Below are positions 1 to 14,279 of a stretch of 64,000 bases of DNA, one piece after another. Numbering within the stretch: the stretch's first letter is position 1; the number at the start of each line of letters is the position of its first letter. A model generated the notes under the pieces. It was not told where the DNA came from and searched no databases. It saw only the letters and a list, made by a program, of their open reading frames with translations. The stretch is from Setophaga petechia (lineage: Eukaryota; Chordata; Aves; Passeriformes; Parulidae), in the NCBI GenBank assembly GCA_024362935.1, contig JANCRA010000009.1, positions 11,240,001 to 11,304,000 of the forward strand. Direction: 5' to 3'. The position numbers were made by a program, and so were the translations under genes.

Positions 1-3000
1 AATTGCTGAAAACCCTAAGCCTAAATGCTGCCCTGGTTGTAGCTTCTTGCTCTGCCCCGAAGCTGCACTGGCTGGGCTATGTTTTCCACTTATGGTGTAG
101 GTAGAAATCTAAACTCTGGCCTGCTGTGTGCCAGCATTTGCACTGCTGGTCCCTGCCAGAAAACAGCAGCAGTCAGGAGGTTCCTCTGCCCTGCACAGTC
201 AGCAGCAGCTTCTGCTGATGCCTGAAGTACCATTTACCATTTGCTGAATGAGGGCCAGTGAAATCCCCTTTTTGAAAGATACTTGAATCCAAGATAATCT
301 TAAAAGACATGTTTCTGCAAAGGGACTAAAGAGTGCAGCTATTGGTGCTGGTTTGTTGCCTGTGTACTGGCTGTGAGCAGCTGCCAGGCAGCAAATGGGG
401 CAGCAGACATTGGGAAGCAAATGGAAACCCTGTGGGCAGCTTGCAAATCAGCAGTACATAGTCATAACCTGAACTTCCCTGGAAAGCAGTTGGATTTGGG
501 GTTGGGCTTTTGCTTTCATTTTTCTAAACAGGAAACATGTTCAAAACTCCAACTTTTCTCCTGTTACTTGTTTCAGTTATGTTCAGGGAAATTGGACTTT
601 GGAAATCGGGGTAAGGGGGGAAGGAGATTAGTAGCATTACATCAAAGAACTATCCAAGTCTTATCATGGTTCTCCTTTGGGCAACAGGTAGATAAGGAAG
701 ATAGGCTCTCAATTGTGTCCAGCTGCTCATACTGAACTGCAGACAGATTGCAATCCAGGCAGAGAAATTATCTGAATGGAAATCAGTAATTCATTCTTTA
801 TTTCCCTTCATGTAATATGGAGTTTGGTATTGCTATTTTACATGCAATTACCGTGTATACATACCAAAATATTTCAGGATATTCCCCAGATTGTAACCCT
901 TTTATGTCAGCTCTAGGTAGGAGAAACAAAATCCACGGAAAGGAATGAATAAATGACATTACAATGACAAAGTTGAACTTCTGGCTCTGGGACGGATGTC
1001 TCGTATCAGAGGCTGCATATTTTTGATCAAAGTCATGAATTTGCATATATTTGTTTAAGCAGGTAAGGAAGTTTGAAATATAGCAAGTTTAATTTTACCA
1101 TATAGTAAAAAACTGGCATATCTGGTCCAAGACTTCTCAAATTACCTACATTGAGGGAAATCAATTTATTCTTTTCTGTTAGATGCCTGAAAAGATAAAT
1201 TCACTGACCCTGAAAATATATCTCTTTTTATTCTTGCCCACATCCATAATCCTCCTTTCTTAATAGATGGAAGTTATAATTAACATGCCACTGGAGAGTT
1301 ACATATTTTTTCAGAATTACCTCTTAATTTACTACGTTAGCCTGATTAAGTAATGAATTCATAATTTCTAGTTTTTCCTTAAGAATATAAAATATCTCAT
1401 TTTTGACCAGGCAATACTAAACTAAACTGCCACTGAGGAAGATATTTTGGCCTAGATCCCTTTTCCTAAAAATTCTTTCAAAGTCTTTCCTTAATGCACA
1501 CCTAAATGCTGAGTGCTGCAGAGCCCCATAGGCCCTTTCTGCCTGCAGACCTTGCAGCCACAGAGGCAAAGCACAGTGGCCTGACAAGCTGTGCCCCCTG
1601 CACTGAGAGCCACAACACAGGAAGAGAGAGCCACAACAAAGTGTGCTGTAGACCACAATCCCAGTGCTGTGACACAGCACTTGACTGAAATGATGGGTTG
1701 AACTGGCACTAGAGATGTCCCATCACATTCCTGCAGTGGTGATCCCTTCCACTGACTGAAGGATGAGAAAACTCTGATTTTTTTTCCCCAAATTCCACAA
1801 TTTTTTATGCATCAGTGACAAAAACACAATCCTACCCTCACCTGTGTGTGACAGAAAACTTGGGTGATTTTCTGCATTCAATTTTTGAGAACTGTGGGTG
1901 ATATTTTTATTGCCACTAAGAAAACACCGTTAGCATTTAATTACTGTAGTTTCTTCTAATTTTTCTGTAGCAAATGAGAAAGTATCATATTCTTCTCTTT
2001 CCCTCTGTCAGGAGAATCTGGTCTTCAGTCCTTGCAGTCTTTCCCATTTAACCCAAGAGGCTCTGTTAAGCAGCTAACTCACTGACTGAGTGTATCAATG
2101 CGCTCAGTAGCCTAATTTGTGTCAAGTATGCACCGATTGCCATTCAAGTGTCAGCCTGTGCTCCTTGTAGAAGCTACACTTGGAAGGAAGACTTGTAGGT
2201 TCCTCCATGAACTCAAGGTTGAAGGTATCATAATTGCCATAGGTGGAAGTTCTCTGAGGCCTTTGGAAAGGTGTAGTGACCAGGCTGTGTGTCTGTATGG
2301 GAACACAGACTGGCAAAAAGTGGCTTGTTCTGCCCTGAGGCCACTGATAAAATCCTGAGAGAGGAACTCAGTTGGTCATTGGAGTTTGAATGAGATGGAG
2401 ACTGATGCGTGTGTGTGTGTATATGTATATATATATAAATAATAGATTGAGAAAGACAAACCACAAAGAAATACCCATAAGAGAGAGAGAGACCTGACAA
2501 ATTAAAAGTACTTCTCCAGAAACTGTTACTAGAAAAAGGTAAGAGGAAGTGAACTGATACAAAACCATGTGAATTTACAGTAAAATGGCCATACTATTTC
2601 AATGTGAACCCACAAAAGGCAGCAAATTTTCTCATGCAGCTGTTTCCCTGGGACACCAGGGCTGTGTGTTTACCCCTCCAATGAGTGTGAAGGTAATGGA
2701 GATTTAGCTTTGTCAGAAAATTGAACAGGATAGCTAGAAGTCAAGAATTAAATTCTTTCCTACTTACCTACTTGAAGTCTAAATGTGGAGAAAAATCTCC
2801 CATAGGACTTTCATTCAGTCTCATGTGTGCTGTCTTTTATGTGTCTTAAATTACACTCCAGTGAGACTTCTGTGCTCCAGAGCTGTCAACCACTTGCCTG
2901 TATCTGTGGAAAATAAATCACTACTTTGAGTGCCAGAATACTGTTAGTTTAACTCTTACCTCTTTTTGTCTCCTCATGTCCTACTGTCATCCCCACCCAC

Positions 3001-6000
3001 TCCTCCCTTCGCAACTTCTGTTCTTTCAACCAATCTGGAGAGAAGAGGCAGAATTCTCAAAAATAGTTAAGGACATAGATATTTTGTGAAAATCAGCAAC
3101 TCAGTAGCTGACAGAAGCCTAAATTAGCTGTTGGCCCTTGTGCCACAGAGAGGTGGATGGGAGCCTGCAGTGCTGCTGCCCAAAAGGGCAACTTGGTGGC
3201 TGTACCTGGCTGCCTTTCTGCAAGGGCCTTTCTTTAAGGGCTATGGTGGCTGAAGGGATGAGTGGAGAGCTGGCTTGGTGCTGCTTTGAGCAGCAGGCAG
3301 TACAATGGACCTTCAGGAGCCTTTTCCCACTTGCAGCTGGAGGACTTGATCTCAATGCTCTGCAACATAACTGAATAAAGCCCTGAGAGGAAGCAACAAC
3401 ACCCTCATCTTTTCCTCATCTTTCTCCTACTTCTGCTTCATCCCTGAGTGTGAAGCACTGCTATTGTCCTTCCTCTTTTTCAGCAAGAGAAGTACCCTTA
3501 TGCTTTTCTTTTTTCTATTTTGATGCTCTGAAATTAGAGGGGAAAATGACTGCTACTAGACTTCCTGTGCAAGGTTGAGTTGGCATAGTTTTGGTCTTTC
3601 CAGCTGAATGCTGTTATGAATTTTTTTTACCATGAATGCAGAAAGACCTCTTAAATATTTGAGTCCTGTAAGTATTTTTATGGTAAGCGCATTCCCTTGT
3701 TTAATAATTTTAATTTTCTTCTCAAAAGAAACATTGATTTTCCATCTAGCTTTCCTTAGAAGCTACCACTCAGTTTTAACAAAGAAAATAAAAGAGTTAG
3801 GGAGGGCAAATCCAGAAAACACAACCCCTGAATATTGACACATTTAGATTATTTTAATATTTATTAAAAATCCACACTGGCTGACTACACAAGGGATACT
3901 CCCTTGCAAGCCTATATGAACAGCTCCTCGGCAAATGCTCATCAATCTGAGGAAGGAAACCAGGCAACACACTGTGAGATGCTGACCCTGCTGCTTGTCT
4001 CCATGCCATATGGCAGCAGAAGCTGGCATTGGCACCTGGACCTGGAAGCTCTTTGCCCAAGCCCACTGCTGTTTACAGAAGCAGTGCTTCAGCCCTGGCC
4101 ATTAATGACATGCATGTGTCAGACAACAATGCTGAAACCTGCAGTAACCTTGTAAACCTGGGCCAGGCACAAACACTCTGAGAACAAACACACTGCAACA
4201 TTCAAGTATAAAAAAGATTGTTTGATGTGCTTTAATTCACTGGAAGTGAGTAAAAGAAATTCCACTCCAACTTTAAGAGAAATTTGTCTGTAAAAAATCT
4301 GATCTCTGTCTAGTCTGGGTTTTATCAGGGTGAATTCATCCCATGCAGAAATGTTACAAGCCTGTCAATGCTCTCTGCTTACCGTTAAATTCTTTGATAA
4401 TTGTATGTTTAGCTATTTCTCTTGGCAGCCTGTCTTTAGCCCAATAACTTTTTGAGTCAGATTTTTTTCCTGTAACCCAGGTTAAAGCTCCTCTTTCTTA
4501 AATTTAAGTTGGTTTCTCTCTCTGTTGTCCGTTTTTCCTGCTGAGTCCTCAGGTTTACGGGCTGAATCATTCCTACTTGAGGTTTCTATCCATTCTTTGC
4601 TTTGTTTGTTCTGCTAATTTAAGCAGTATGTCTCTCTTTCATTCATTTACAAGAACTTAACATTTAAGAAACTCTTGTTATCCTCACCATTCCTTTTCCC
4701 ACTTCTTAATCTATATGACCTGCTATGTAATTCAATCCTTCTCCAGAGACTTCACTTGGTCTATATAGAAAAAACTGTGTAGGGGATGTGAATGATCCAG
4801 AGCTTCAAAAGCAAATTCTTGAATATTAATCACTCTGCTTTTTTATCTCCAGGATGATAGACTGACAATATCCGACACTTTGAAATCCTTCCTACCACTA
4901 CGTTGCCATCACTTCAGCTTGCCATTATTCATGCTAATTTGATGACTTCTAGTTTAAATGATTTCTTGTTTGTTTGTTTACTTAGTGCATCTTTTCCCTC
5001 TCTCTCCCTCCTTTTTTTCTTGATTACCCTTTTGATCAGCTGATGGATTAAGCAGACAAGAATTCTTCTGGCTTTCAGTAAACACTCCATTTTGGAAGCA
5101 TGATCCAATAGGTACGTAACACAGACATGGGAGCATTTGACCCTGTTCAGAATTGTATAACTTAAACATGTCATATACCTTTGTGCCCCTTTATTTTACC
5201 TTCTTTGAGGTAGAAGATGGCCTACAAACCTAATCTGAACCAGTAAACAAAAGTTATTTTGGACCTTCACCCAGTTTGGACAAATGATTGCTGTCCTTCA
5301 GTAATGCTTTTTAACAGAAAAGGACCCCCAATCCTTGTCTTGTAATCTCCTGGTGTGCGACAGGTCAGAGCACCAACTTTAGTCTTGTAATTAAATGAGT
5401 GCAACAAAATATGCCTTTGTTACAGAGGGAAAAAATAATCAAAGTAGATAAATCTTTCTGTGTAAAAGCAGACAACCAATGAAACTGATTTTTGCTTCTT
5501 CTAGATCAATGAGGATCTACAAAGCAGAGAACATAGAGATTAATTTTCTCATTGTCATCTTCCTTTTGCAGATCCACATGCAGATCTACGAGTACATGTC
5601 ACATCTTTCTCTGCAAAGGTTCAGGAGCAGCCACCCAAAATGTGTTTTTGCTGCCTCACTGATTGATTGCTGTCTCCTCTAGACAAATATTAGTAATGAA
5701 TTATCTGCAGCCAGTGTGCTACAAGCCCACAGGTTTCTGAGAACAAAATGATGGAGAACACAGGGTTCAATAAAAGGTGTATTCCTCACTGAGTCCCAGC
5801 ACAAAGCTGCAGAAGGGAGAGGACCCAGGATTTAGACCTCATTTAGTCACAGTCCTGTACTCACCAGTTATGAGCAGCAGGTGGCTTCTAATGGAGCACT
5901 CCTTAGAAAATTATTCATAGATAAATATATTTTTTTATATCAGCAGTGGCTATTCAATGAATATTTTATTATTAATAATTGTTTTACTATTATAGTAGTA

Positions 6001-6119
6001 ATTAAAATTAGCACTATAGTTACTAATGGAATACAACTGATCCAAGAAATGACTAATAAAGCAGCATAGTAGTTGGTGGTTGCCATAACACTGCTGCAGT
6101 TGGGAAGTAGCTTTATAGC
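1..6119. other. Intergenic DNA downstream of NBEA, left end
   Basis: No exon, RNA gene or full repeat recognised. Open frames here are short, start at random Met codons and have no family resemblance. The segment includes a (GT)n(AT)n microsatellite at 2409-2437 and somewhat GC-richer patches at 1500-1690 and 3110-3370 that look like old, unclassified repeats. In other amniotes the neighbour beyond the 3' end of NBEA is DCLK1, transcribed towards it; none of its C-terminal exons is visible. Confidence 0.6.
2409..2437. repeat. Compound microsatellite (GT)n(AT)n
   Basis: Six GT units at 2409-2420 pass into an AT run with one interruption up to 2437. Simple sequence repeat. Confidence 0.85.
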
Positions 6120-6425
6120 AGCCTTCTGGAATAAGACAAGGAGGGACATTTGACAAGGTCATGTAGTGACAGAATAAGGGGCAATAGCTTTAAAGTGGGT
6201 AAGTTTAGATTAGATGCTAGAAAGAAATTATTTACTCTGAGAATGGCGAGGCATGGGAAGAGTTTGCCCAGAGAAGTGGTTGATGCTCCATCCCTGGCAG
6301 TGCCCAGGGTCAGATTGGATAGTGCCCTGAGCAACCTGGTCTAGTGGAAGGCTTCCTGCCCAGGGTGTTTGAAACTAGATGATGTTCTAGGTCCCTTCCA
6401 ACACAAACCATTCTATAATTCTTTG
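6120..6425 (+). mobile_element. CR1 LINE, 5'-truncated 3' end
   Basis: The segment reads like the CR1 3' region: GATTAGATGCTAGAAAGAAA, then TTGCCCAGAGAAGTGGTTGA, CATCCCTGGCAGTG, GAGCAACCTGGTCTAGTGGA, and the end GGTCCCTTCCAACAC with ATTCTATAATTCTTTG (decayed ATTCTATG-type tail). The left edge is approximate; only the last 300 bp of a 4-5 kb element remain, as is usual for CR1 in birds. No coding capacity. It has diverged enough to be inactive. Confidence 0.88.
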
Positions 6426-6954
6426 GTTTATTCTGTTCATGAGGGTGAACAGCCTGTCTCCTAGTTCAGACAGAAAAAGAAGACCATTTAGGAGTGAAAG
6501 AAGAAGCCAGGCTTTATAATTTTGGAGGTTTGAAAAGACCCATTGGCTACAAAAGCTACACTATCAGTTCAAAAAGGAAGCATGGGTGAAGGCAGAAACT
6601 GTCATCTCATCAGAAGGTAAACAGCAAAATCACTGAATAATGGAATGAGGGAACCTTCTCATGTTACCTTAGTATAAGCAGATCAAGCATATTTTTGCTT
6701 TTATTTTTTCTGCCTACATCTTTCATAAACATTTGTGGCTGTGTTGTCTGCTTTGAATACTATGAATAAATGCATGTTTGTGTTTTTGCTTAGCCTGAGC
6801 TGAAGGAAGAGCAGACATTCCTCTCCCTGGCCTGAGGCAGGGTCAGCCCCAGCTCTAGACTGATGATCTGTCTCTCCTTCTTTCTGTGATTCTTTCTCAC
6901 TGCATCCAGAAGTGCAACATTGCAACAGCAGTGTTGGTGCTCCCTGAGGCTTGT
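6426..6954. other. Intergenic spacer between CR1 and the tandem array
   Basis: No gene or repeat recognised. AT-moderate sequence with no notable motif; the last 150 bp become GC-richer towards the array. Confidence 0.55.
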
Positions 6955-7680
6955 TGTTTGCATCCCTAGTGTTCCTGAAGTTCTAGTCTTTGTGGACCTC
7001 TGAAACCAAATGCTGACACTGATGGCAGCTGGAGACTGTGCACTCAGCACCACAGGTGTGCCAAATTGAAAAAATGGTTAGGATGAGTGCCATAGGTGCA
7101 GTGCTGAGCCACTCTTGGCATGCCTTTTCCAGCCCCAGTGTCTCTGGAGCTAAAGTGTCTGTGGCTTCCTGAAGCCTAACCCTAATGGCAGCTAGGAGCT
7201 GAGGAGGAGGTCTCCAGCAGCATCAGTTGCCGTGTTTGGAAAAGTGTGGAGGCAATGACATTGGTGCAGTGGTGTGCTGTCCATGCCATGCCTTTTCCAG
7301 CCCCAATGTTCTTGGAGCTGCAACCTCTGTGGCTTCATGATCTCTAACTCTAATGATGGCTCAGGGTTGAGGCTGAGGTCCCCAGCATCATGGATGTCCC
7401 AGGCTACAAAGCGGTGAACAATGCTAGTGCACAGCTGTGCACCTCTTGGCATGCCCTTCCCAGCCCCAGGGCTGTTGGAGCTGTGGGATTTGTGGCTCTC
7501 TGAACCCTAACCCCAATGGCAGCTGTGCGTGAGCTTCCTAGCTCCATGGGTGGCCCATTTTGCAAGGCTTGTGCTCCATGACTGGTAAGGGATGCTGAGT
7601 CAAGCAATGTGCTGCACCAGTACTGCTCTCTCCAGACCTTTCTAACCTCACCTTCCATGTTTCTGGATACCTCAGCCTCA
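6955..7680. repeat. Diverged tandem array, about 165-bp unit, about four copies
   Basis: The landmark CCAGCCCCA recurs with its AGCCCC at 7131, 7299 and 7462 (spacings 168 and 163), and a fourth, more diverged unit precedes it (GATGGCAGCTGG near 7020 against AATGGCAGCTAGG near 7185). Each unit carries, in order, the CCAGCCCC box, a TGTGGCTTCCTGA-like box, a CCCTAA-like motif before AATGGCAGCT, and TTGGCATGCC at the unit boundary. Units are strongly diverged from each other, so the array is old. It is not a coding sequence: the open frames crossing it have no similarity that I recognise. Edges are approximate. Confidence 0.75.
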
Positions 7681-9400
7681 AATCCAAAATTCCATTAATG
7701 TTTTTGGTTAGGATTTCCAGAGGCCCAAAACCTACAGCTCCATGGACACTGAGGTTTTTGACACCTCATTCTAAGTTTTTTTTTGTGGAGATGACTGTTT
7801 ACCTAGCTGCTTGATGGAAAATTCTTTTTCGGATACTTATTGTTTAGCTTCCTGTTAAAGAACTTTTGCTTGTATACTACCATATAAAAAATTTTAGGGA
7901 TAATTAAAGGTAACAATTTTAAGGCACTGCCTTATATGTCCTTGTCTTTCCTTTACCCTCTGCTACATTTTATACTAAACTGCTATTGCAAAGATCTAAG
8001 GCATCCAGAAGAAGTAATTAATTAACATGTGTAAAGGTTATTTTAGGTGTTGGGGGGAGGAACACATGCTTCATATCTTTGTATATTCACCAAGCCACTA
8101 GTGCATGTACAGATGTTTTGCAGAAGCAGCCAGATGGGTGAGTACCTCAGAGTGCTTTATTTGCCTCACAAGCTGATGTCAACCAGCCATGGCTGGCAAG
8201 TTGTGGCCAGTGATCAGTTAGCCAGAGATGCTTTGTAAGACTTTTTGTTATTGAATGCTTCTGAGAGATTAAAAAGCTCTTGAAGGCTGAAGAGCCAGAT
8301 TTTGTTCACATCTGGACCATGGTAATTAACTGCTTTCCCAAGTAATAAAACTCCTAGTGATAGAGTCAGACAAACAGAAATAACAATGATGTGTAGACAA
8401 CTCTCTCCTTTGCCTGAGGGTCATTTCCTCATGGTTCACATTCAGCCATTCCAAGGACTTTCTCTATTGCTGCCACCTCTGCCCAGTGACTACTGGTCTC
8501 TTGGAAACCTCCCCTGCTCATCTTGGAAGTCTCACTCTGTCTGACCCTTGCAGTATGCAAAACACATTCCATGCATAAAGACAAAGAGTCTCACCTTCTG
8601 GAACTGGCTCCTCTTGTGCCAGATGAAGCATCAGGATTCTGACTTGCTGCAGTGGCAATTTGTGTTTTCCCAGACATCCTACCTAGTTTAGCATCCTTAC
8701 AGAAATATCAAGGAGTTGTTGACAAAGGGAAAAATCCCAAGTACTGTTGTCACACACATTAACAGCACTTTTACAGTATAACTATAAATCATCTACAGAA
8801 AAGTAAAGAAACCATACTTTATAGGAATCTTTTTCATGTTTATTTTTGATAATATCTACTGCATGTTGAGGACAGAAGCTATAAATTATCTAAATCTAAG
8901 AGGATTACAAATAGTTTCAGGGAAAGGGAAGACCTCTGCACACAAAGAGTATAAAATTATCAAGGGACCTTTAATTTCAGCTGATATATTGCTTTGGTGA
9001 GAAGAGTTGTCTCATGTGCTGATCTGAACGATAAAGCTGAGTTATGAAGCTGCTTGCTTCAGTTACTGAAATGCAGTTCTAAGATTTTCATGTGTGTACC
9101 TCCTCGTAACTGAGATACAAGTTCAAGTACATCTACACTAGTATGAGACTGAGGTTTCCAAAGACATTTGCTTCATGAGAGCTTCCTTTGTCTTTTTTTT
9201 CTCTCTCTTTTTATTTTTCTTTCTTTCTTTTTGTTAAAGAAATTTTTCAGATTGGGTTCCTCTTGTATCTCCAAATATAAAGACAATTGAGATTTACAAT
9301 CCTTCCCAGATTCTAAGAGATTTAGAATAATGTAGGTAAACATTTTAGGGATTTTAAGATCTTCATGCCTTAAAAATTAACTACTAACTAACTGCCTAAC

Positions 9401-9420
9401 TAAATAAATAAATAAATAAA
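9401..9420. repeat. (TAAA)5 microsatellite
   Basis: Five uninterrupted TAAA units. Confidence 0.9.
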
Positions 9421-9885
9421 AGATCCCCAAAATCCTAGATGAGTTTCATAAGGAAAATAAACTTTCACCAGTTTCTAGTAGACATGGGCTGACTTTTGTG
9501 ACTCATCCATGGCTGATAATTTTTTCATGTGGAAACTGGGCCAAATTCTGTTTTTCATGTAATGCTTCACACCTAGATTAACTACAATGGTTTTAGCTGA
9601 GTTTAATTTAGTTTCTGATTTATTCAGTTCTAAAGAGCTATTAAAACAGAACACTATAAAGGGCACAACCCCTTAGACAAGAAAACACAAGATCTTACAC
9701 TAATAGCTGTAAAATACTACTACTGACTTCAGTGCCACTTTAAAAAATTCCCTAAACTTTTCAAGTCCATATTAATTAAAAAGTTAATAAGTATAATTCT
9801 TCTATTCATTGCCCTTGCTGCTCCTTTGAAAGTAATATGTTTATACTTAACCATGTGTGTATAATTATATGCGCATGTAAGTGCC

Positions 9886-9944
9886 CACACACACACACAT
9901 ATTATAGAATGTATACTTTATATATATATATATAATGTGTGTGT
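9886..9944. repeat. Compound (CA)n ... (TA)n(TG)n microsatellite
   Basis: Seven CA units, a 19-bp unique spacer, eight TA units, then TG units. The CA and TG arms are inverted relative to each other, so a hairpin or cruciform is possible. Confidence 0.85.
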
Positions 9945-12900
9945 ATTCTTACTTGAATAGATTGGCAAAACTCTTTGGTTAAAACTTGAAAACTGTCTTT
10001 AGAAGTTCATCCTGCCTATTGATGATCTGGCCTACAGAGCCAATAGACAGGAGTTGTACCTATAACACAGGCTTGAGGATTGGAAAATAGAACCATTTAT
10101 GTGATCATTACCTGTAAAGTGCCATGACACTTTAAATGAATTCATACTTTGAACTGCGGAGCAGTTGCCTCCTTACCTTTTCCAACCACTAGTTGGGCTA
10201 CTTAAGGACCAGTGACACACAGATACAGAAAAAACCATGCTGAGATACATGCTCCAGCTTCTCCAGTTTTCTGGTGGCTTCCTCTCAACTACAACACTGT
10301 TTCACTATGACTCAGGCTTATAGCTGAATTTTCATGAGAGCCAGCTGTCTTTGTTCTAAGGGAATTTCTTCTCAGGAGACTTTTAGTGGATATATACCTG
10401 TGTGCAAATCTACCCAGCATGTATTAAAGTATATAAAATAATTACATACTCATTGGTTTGGTCTGCTGATGATACATATTTACACTCCAGTAAGACTGTA
10501 GAACCTACTTGAAGATAAAATTGAGCTGAAGGGGAGCATCTATATGTCATATAGTAAACTTTGATGTTGTCTATGTTGGCTAAAAAATTCTCAGGAGTAA
10601 ATCTGATATTGGAAGCTTTTGCTATTGGCCTAAAGCTGTGCACAGGAGCACCACCCACAAAGCCGGACATTGTCACAGTAGATGCTACACAAGAGAATAA
10701 AAACCTCATCACTGAGTTCTTACAAAGTCAGAGGTAACAGTATCATGAAAATTTTATTGTGTATGTAGGCAGAAGTCTTGGTAGAAGCATCTGAGGTTTC
10801 ATCTCAAAATGTAACAATTTTCTCATTATTTCTTTTTCTCACATACAATTTTTACTTGTCTTTTCCTGCCCCATCCTCCTGTTACATTTGTCAATACAAG
10901 GTTCTATATTTAGAAGATTTGAACTTGAATTTCTTACTAGTTTTCTTTCTGTCTCATTTTGCTGATGCAGTGTTCTTTAAGGGGCAATAAAACCAATTAT
11001 TTTTACATTACTCATTGATTTCATATATATGCTTAGAGACAAAGAGATATTGGAAAGGTGAGAAGAAAACTCCACTCCAAGTCAAAAATTATCTTAATTT
11101 CTGTCTGCATGCAATGGAGAAGGAAATCACTAGGCTGCTAGGAAAAAAAAAAAGTGATTTGTAAGTAAGCACTGGGAAATAATTTGCAAAAGGAGAAATT
11201 ATCAATGAGTGTTTATGTATATGCAAACTGGAGTTTGTTCCCAAATGGTTCCCAAATTTTCAGAAGACTGTCCCTTCATTACAATGCAGACTGCATGATT
11301 TATTTTCTTAGGGTGGTACTGGACAGTAAGGGAGAAGTATAAGAGGAATTGTGTGGAGGCTGCTTCAATTTTCCTTATTTTCACTACTTGACTTTACAAG
11401 CTTATTCAGATTATTTTAATACAGCTTTTGCTTAGTTCTATCAATGTTTACATTTTTTAAAGGCATGAGAAAACCACAGTATTAACAAGGCCCAGCACAT
11501 CTGTGTTTCCTATAAGTTACACAAAAGTTTCTGTCTCTTCTAGCTTCTATCAGTGAAGACAGAGATGTTTTAGTAAACTCGGAGATCAGATGAAAAATTC
11601 TCTCCTGCCCAAACACTTGGCTTTTATGGAGTCCCATGCTTATGTAAAGATTTTTCCCAGTTGCTTTTAGATCTGATAGGGAGTATGTTCAGTAACTCTA
11701 GATAAAAGTGGCTTTTTGCCATAGCAGAATTTAGCATTCAAACTAAATCTAATAAATGCCCAGAATGTGATTCTTATTTCTTGATTTCACTAAGTAATGT
11801 AGATGTAAAGATTTTTATCTAAGATACTGGCCACTAGACTTCAAGACTCTATCAGAAAATCAATTCACCAGGACAAGATTGGTTATGTTCACCCCAGACG
11901 TGTTCTGCAATATCAGACACTTAATTAATATACCCCTGGTCTCCTGTAGATTTAATCTCCTCTCCGTCTGTGCCTCGTCTCCACTGATGCTGAAGAAATA
12001 TTTGACAGTGAATTTCTATTTATAACTTCATACTCCTTTTCTCTTCCAGAGCCATGTTTTATTACCTGCAGGGTTTGTAAGTAAGTGAGTCTGTAAGTAA
12101 GAACCAAGCAACTGTATCCAAGACCAGTCTAGCTTTTGAAAATGCCGTTGCATAGTCTCTTCTCTGGGCTTCTCTTGCAAAATTTACCTCAACATTTAAA
12201 ACAGTTAATTTTAGATTGAGGGTCACGGCTTCTTCATTTACTATTTTTTTAACATTTAAAAATTGTCTCTTTAATGTTAGTTATTCTATACAATTAAAAG
12301 TCTAAGATAGAGAAGGATATATTTTTTTAAATTTAATTGCCTATAAGGCAGTAGAGACATGGAAGCTATCCCACAGATCATTTTTCTGTATGTTTAAAAA
12401 TGTCATAAAGTCATTTATGCACAGCTCTCAAGAGTACCTGGCTCTAAATGAAGTTTTAATTAGTCATACGCCTTGCTGTATCCTAAATTAACTCAGGAAA
12501 GACACATGGGTACTATTATGGAAACATAATTATGACTCCTAACCAAAGTGCAAAACCAGTTAAAAATCCCCAATCTCAGCAATATTTTAGACAAGGGTTG
12601 ATGAGGTTTCAGGAGGTATGATGAAGTCATCTACATATATCAGTAGTTATTTAATAACAGAAGAAGTACTTACTTTGTAAAGTGTTTTGTTCAGGTTATC
12701 TCATCAGGAAGGGATGCATTCATGTCAAGCATTTCGAAAATTAAAATGGTTAATCCATACCCTGACTTACTTTCTTTAGGCAGAAGAGAGAGAGAGAAAA
12801 AAAAGCATAATAAAAATGTGCTAAGAAATAACTGATAAACACAGGTGAACATGCACTATTTTTACACCCATTATTACAATACAGAAGTAAGAGTTTTTTT

Positions 12901-14279
12901 CAATGGAATTGAAAGACAGCGCATACCAACAGACATGACAAACTATTTCCTTTTTTTTTGTACTATCAGCAGCTATTCTGCATGATGAGAAATACCCAGA
13001 AAACCTGAAAAAATAGAAATTTCAAATCCTTTTAAAAAGAGCAAGAAGCTTTTAAGGTAATACCTGAAATTCTCCAAAGAATAATTTTAGTAAAGGATAA
13101 AAGGCATATTTCTGTATGCTTCAAAGAATGATCCCATTTTCAAATGGTAGTAGGTAGAAATAGAATTCACCAGTAAGTCATGACATGACTGGTTCTCAAA
13201 AAGTTTATTCTGTCTTTTGTGGCTGTTATGGCCATACCATTGACACAAACTGCAGTTTAATTTCCTTAATAATCCTTCTGAGCCCCATCTGTCTTGAACA
13301 AATCAATGGAAACTCAGTGAGTCAAGGAATATTTGGTAAGATCATAGGCACACAACTGACTACATTGCTAAAGAATTTTCTAGGATTCTACAAGAATTGA
13401 CTATCGAGAACTTAAATATATAATTGCTGTTAGAAGCAAGTACTGTATATCATATCTGAAACAGTAGAAAAGGCATCTTATAGCTATTAGGTGGCATTAT
13501 TAAGAGTGTACTCATTACATATTATCTTTGCACAATTCCTTTTTTTTCAAACCTAAAAAAAGTACTCTGTGATGATTTCTTTACACGCTGTCATAAGATA
13601 TTGATGACAGTTCAGCATTACCTAGACCTGAATTATTTTGTTCAGAGGATACTCTCTTACCTTTTGTACACTGTTTATTTGATCATGTTTTCGTTTACCT
13701 GAAAAGGAAAGATTGCAAACTGATTAAGCCACTTGACACATCATAATTAGAAAACAGGTTTCGCTGCTGTTGGGTCTGCTGTGCTGTAAAGCAGAAGAGC
13801 AGAATACAGCTGCCTATTAATTGGAAATCCTTGCAGGAAGTCCTCTACACCTGTTCTCTGTAGCATTTGCTAGTTTCCAAATTGTTTATAACAGTATTAT
13901 AAGGAATTGTATTTGATGCTGTAAACCCCTTGGAAACTAACAATTCTGGTTGCTTTGGGGATTGCTTTTTCTAGCTGTCTGATTTCAGTATAGTTACAAC
14001 TCATTTTGCATGAGAAGTGACTGTTGGTGCATAAGAGTTTCTGACGAGGATTCTTTGATCTCAGACTTTTATCCCATCTTTTAATCCCATTGTGTCTTAG
14101 TTTGTTTGTTTTGTTGGCTTGACAGCAGAATTTGCATGCCTCTCCATAATTTCTTGAATCAGTGAGGTTTCAGGCTATTGGTTCTGTTTGAACAAGAAGC
14201 ACCCATAAAAGACATTCAAACCCAAGCTGTTGTTTTAGCCAAAGTCATTCCTTTGTAAGATACTTACTAAACTGGCAGC

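Noticed and set aside
7192..7658. Minus-strand frames of 84-86 residues in the tandem array
   Set aside because: They follow the tandem repeat rather than a coding pattern, and unit lengths such as 163 are not multiples of three.
10410..10712. 100-residue minus-strand open frame
   Set aside because: No family motif, no splice or promoter context, AT-rich chance frame.
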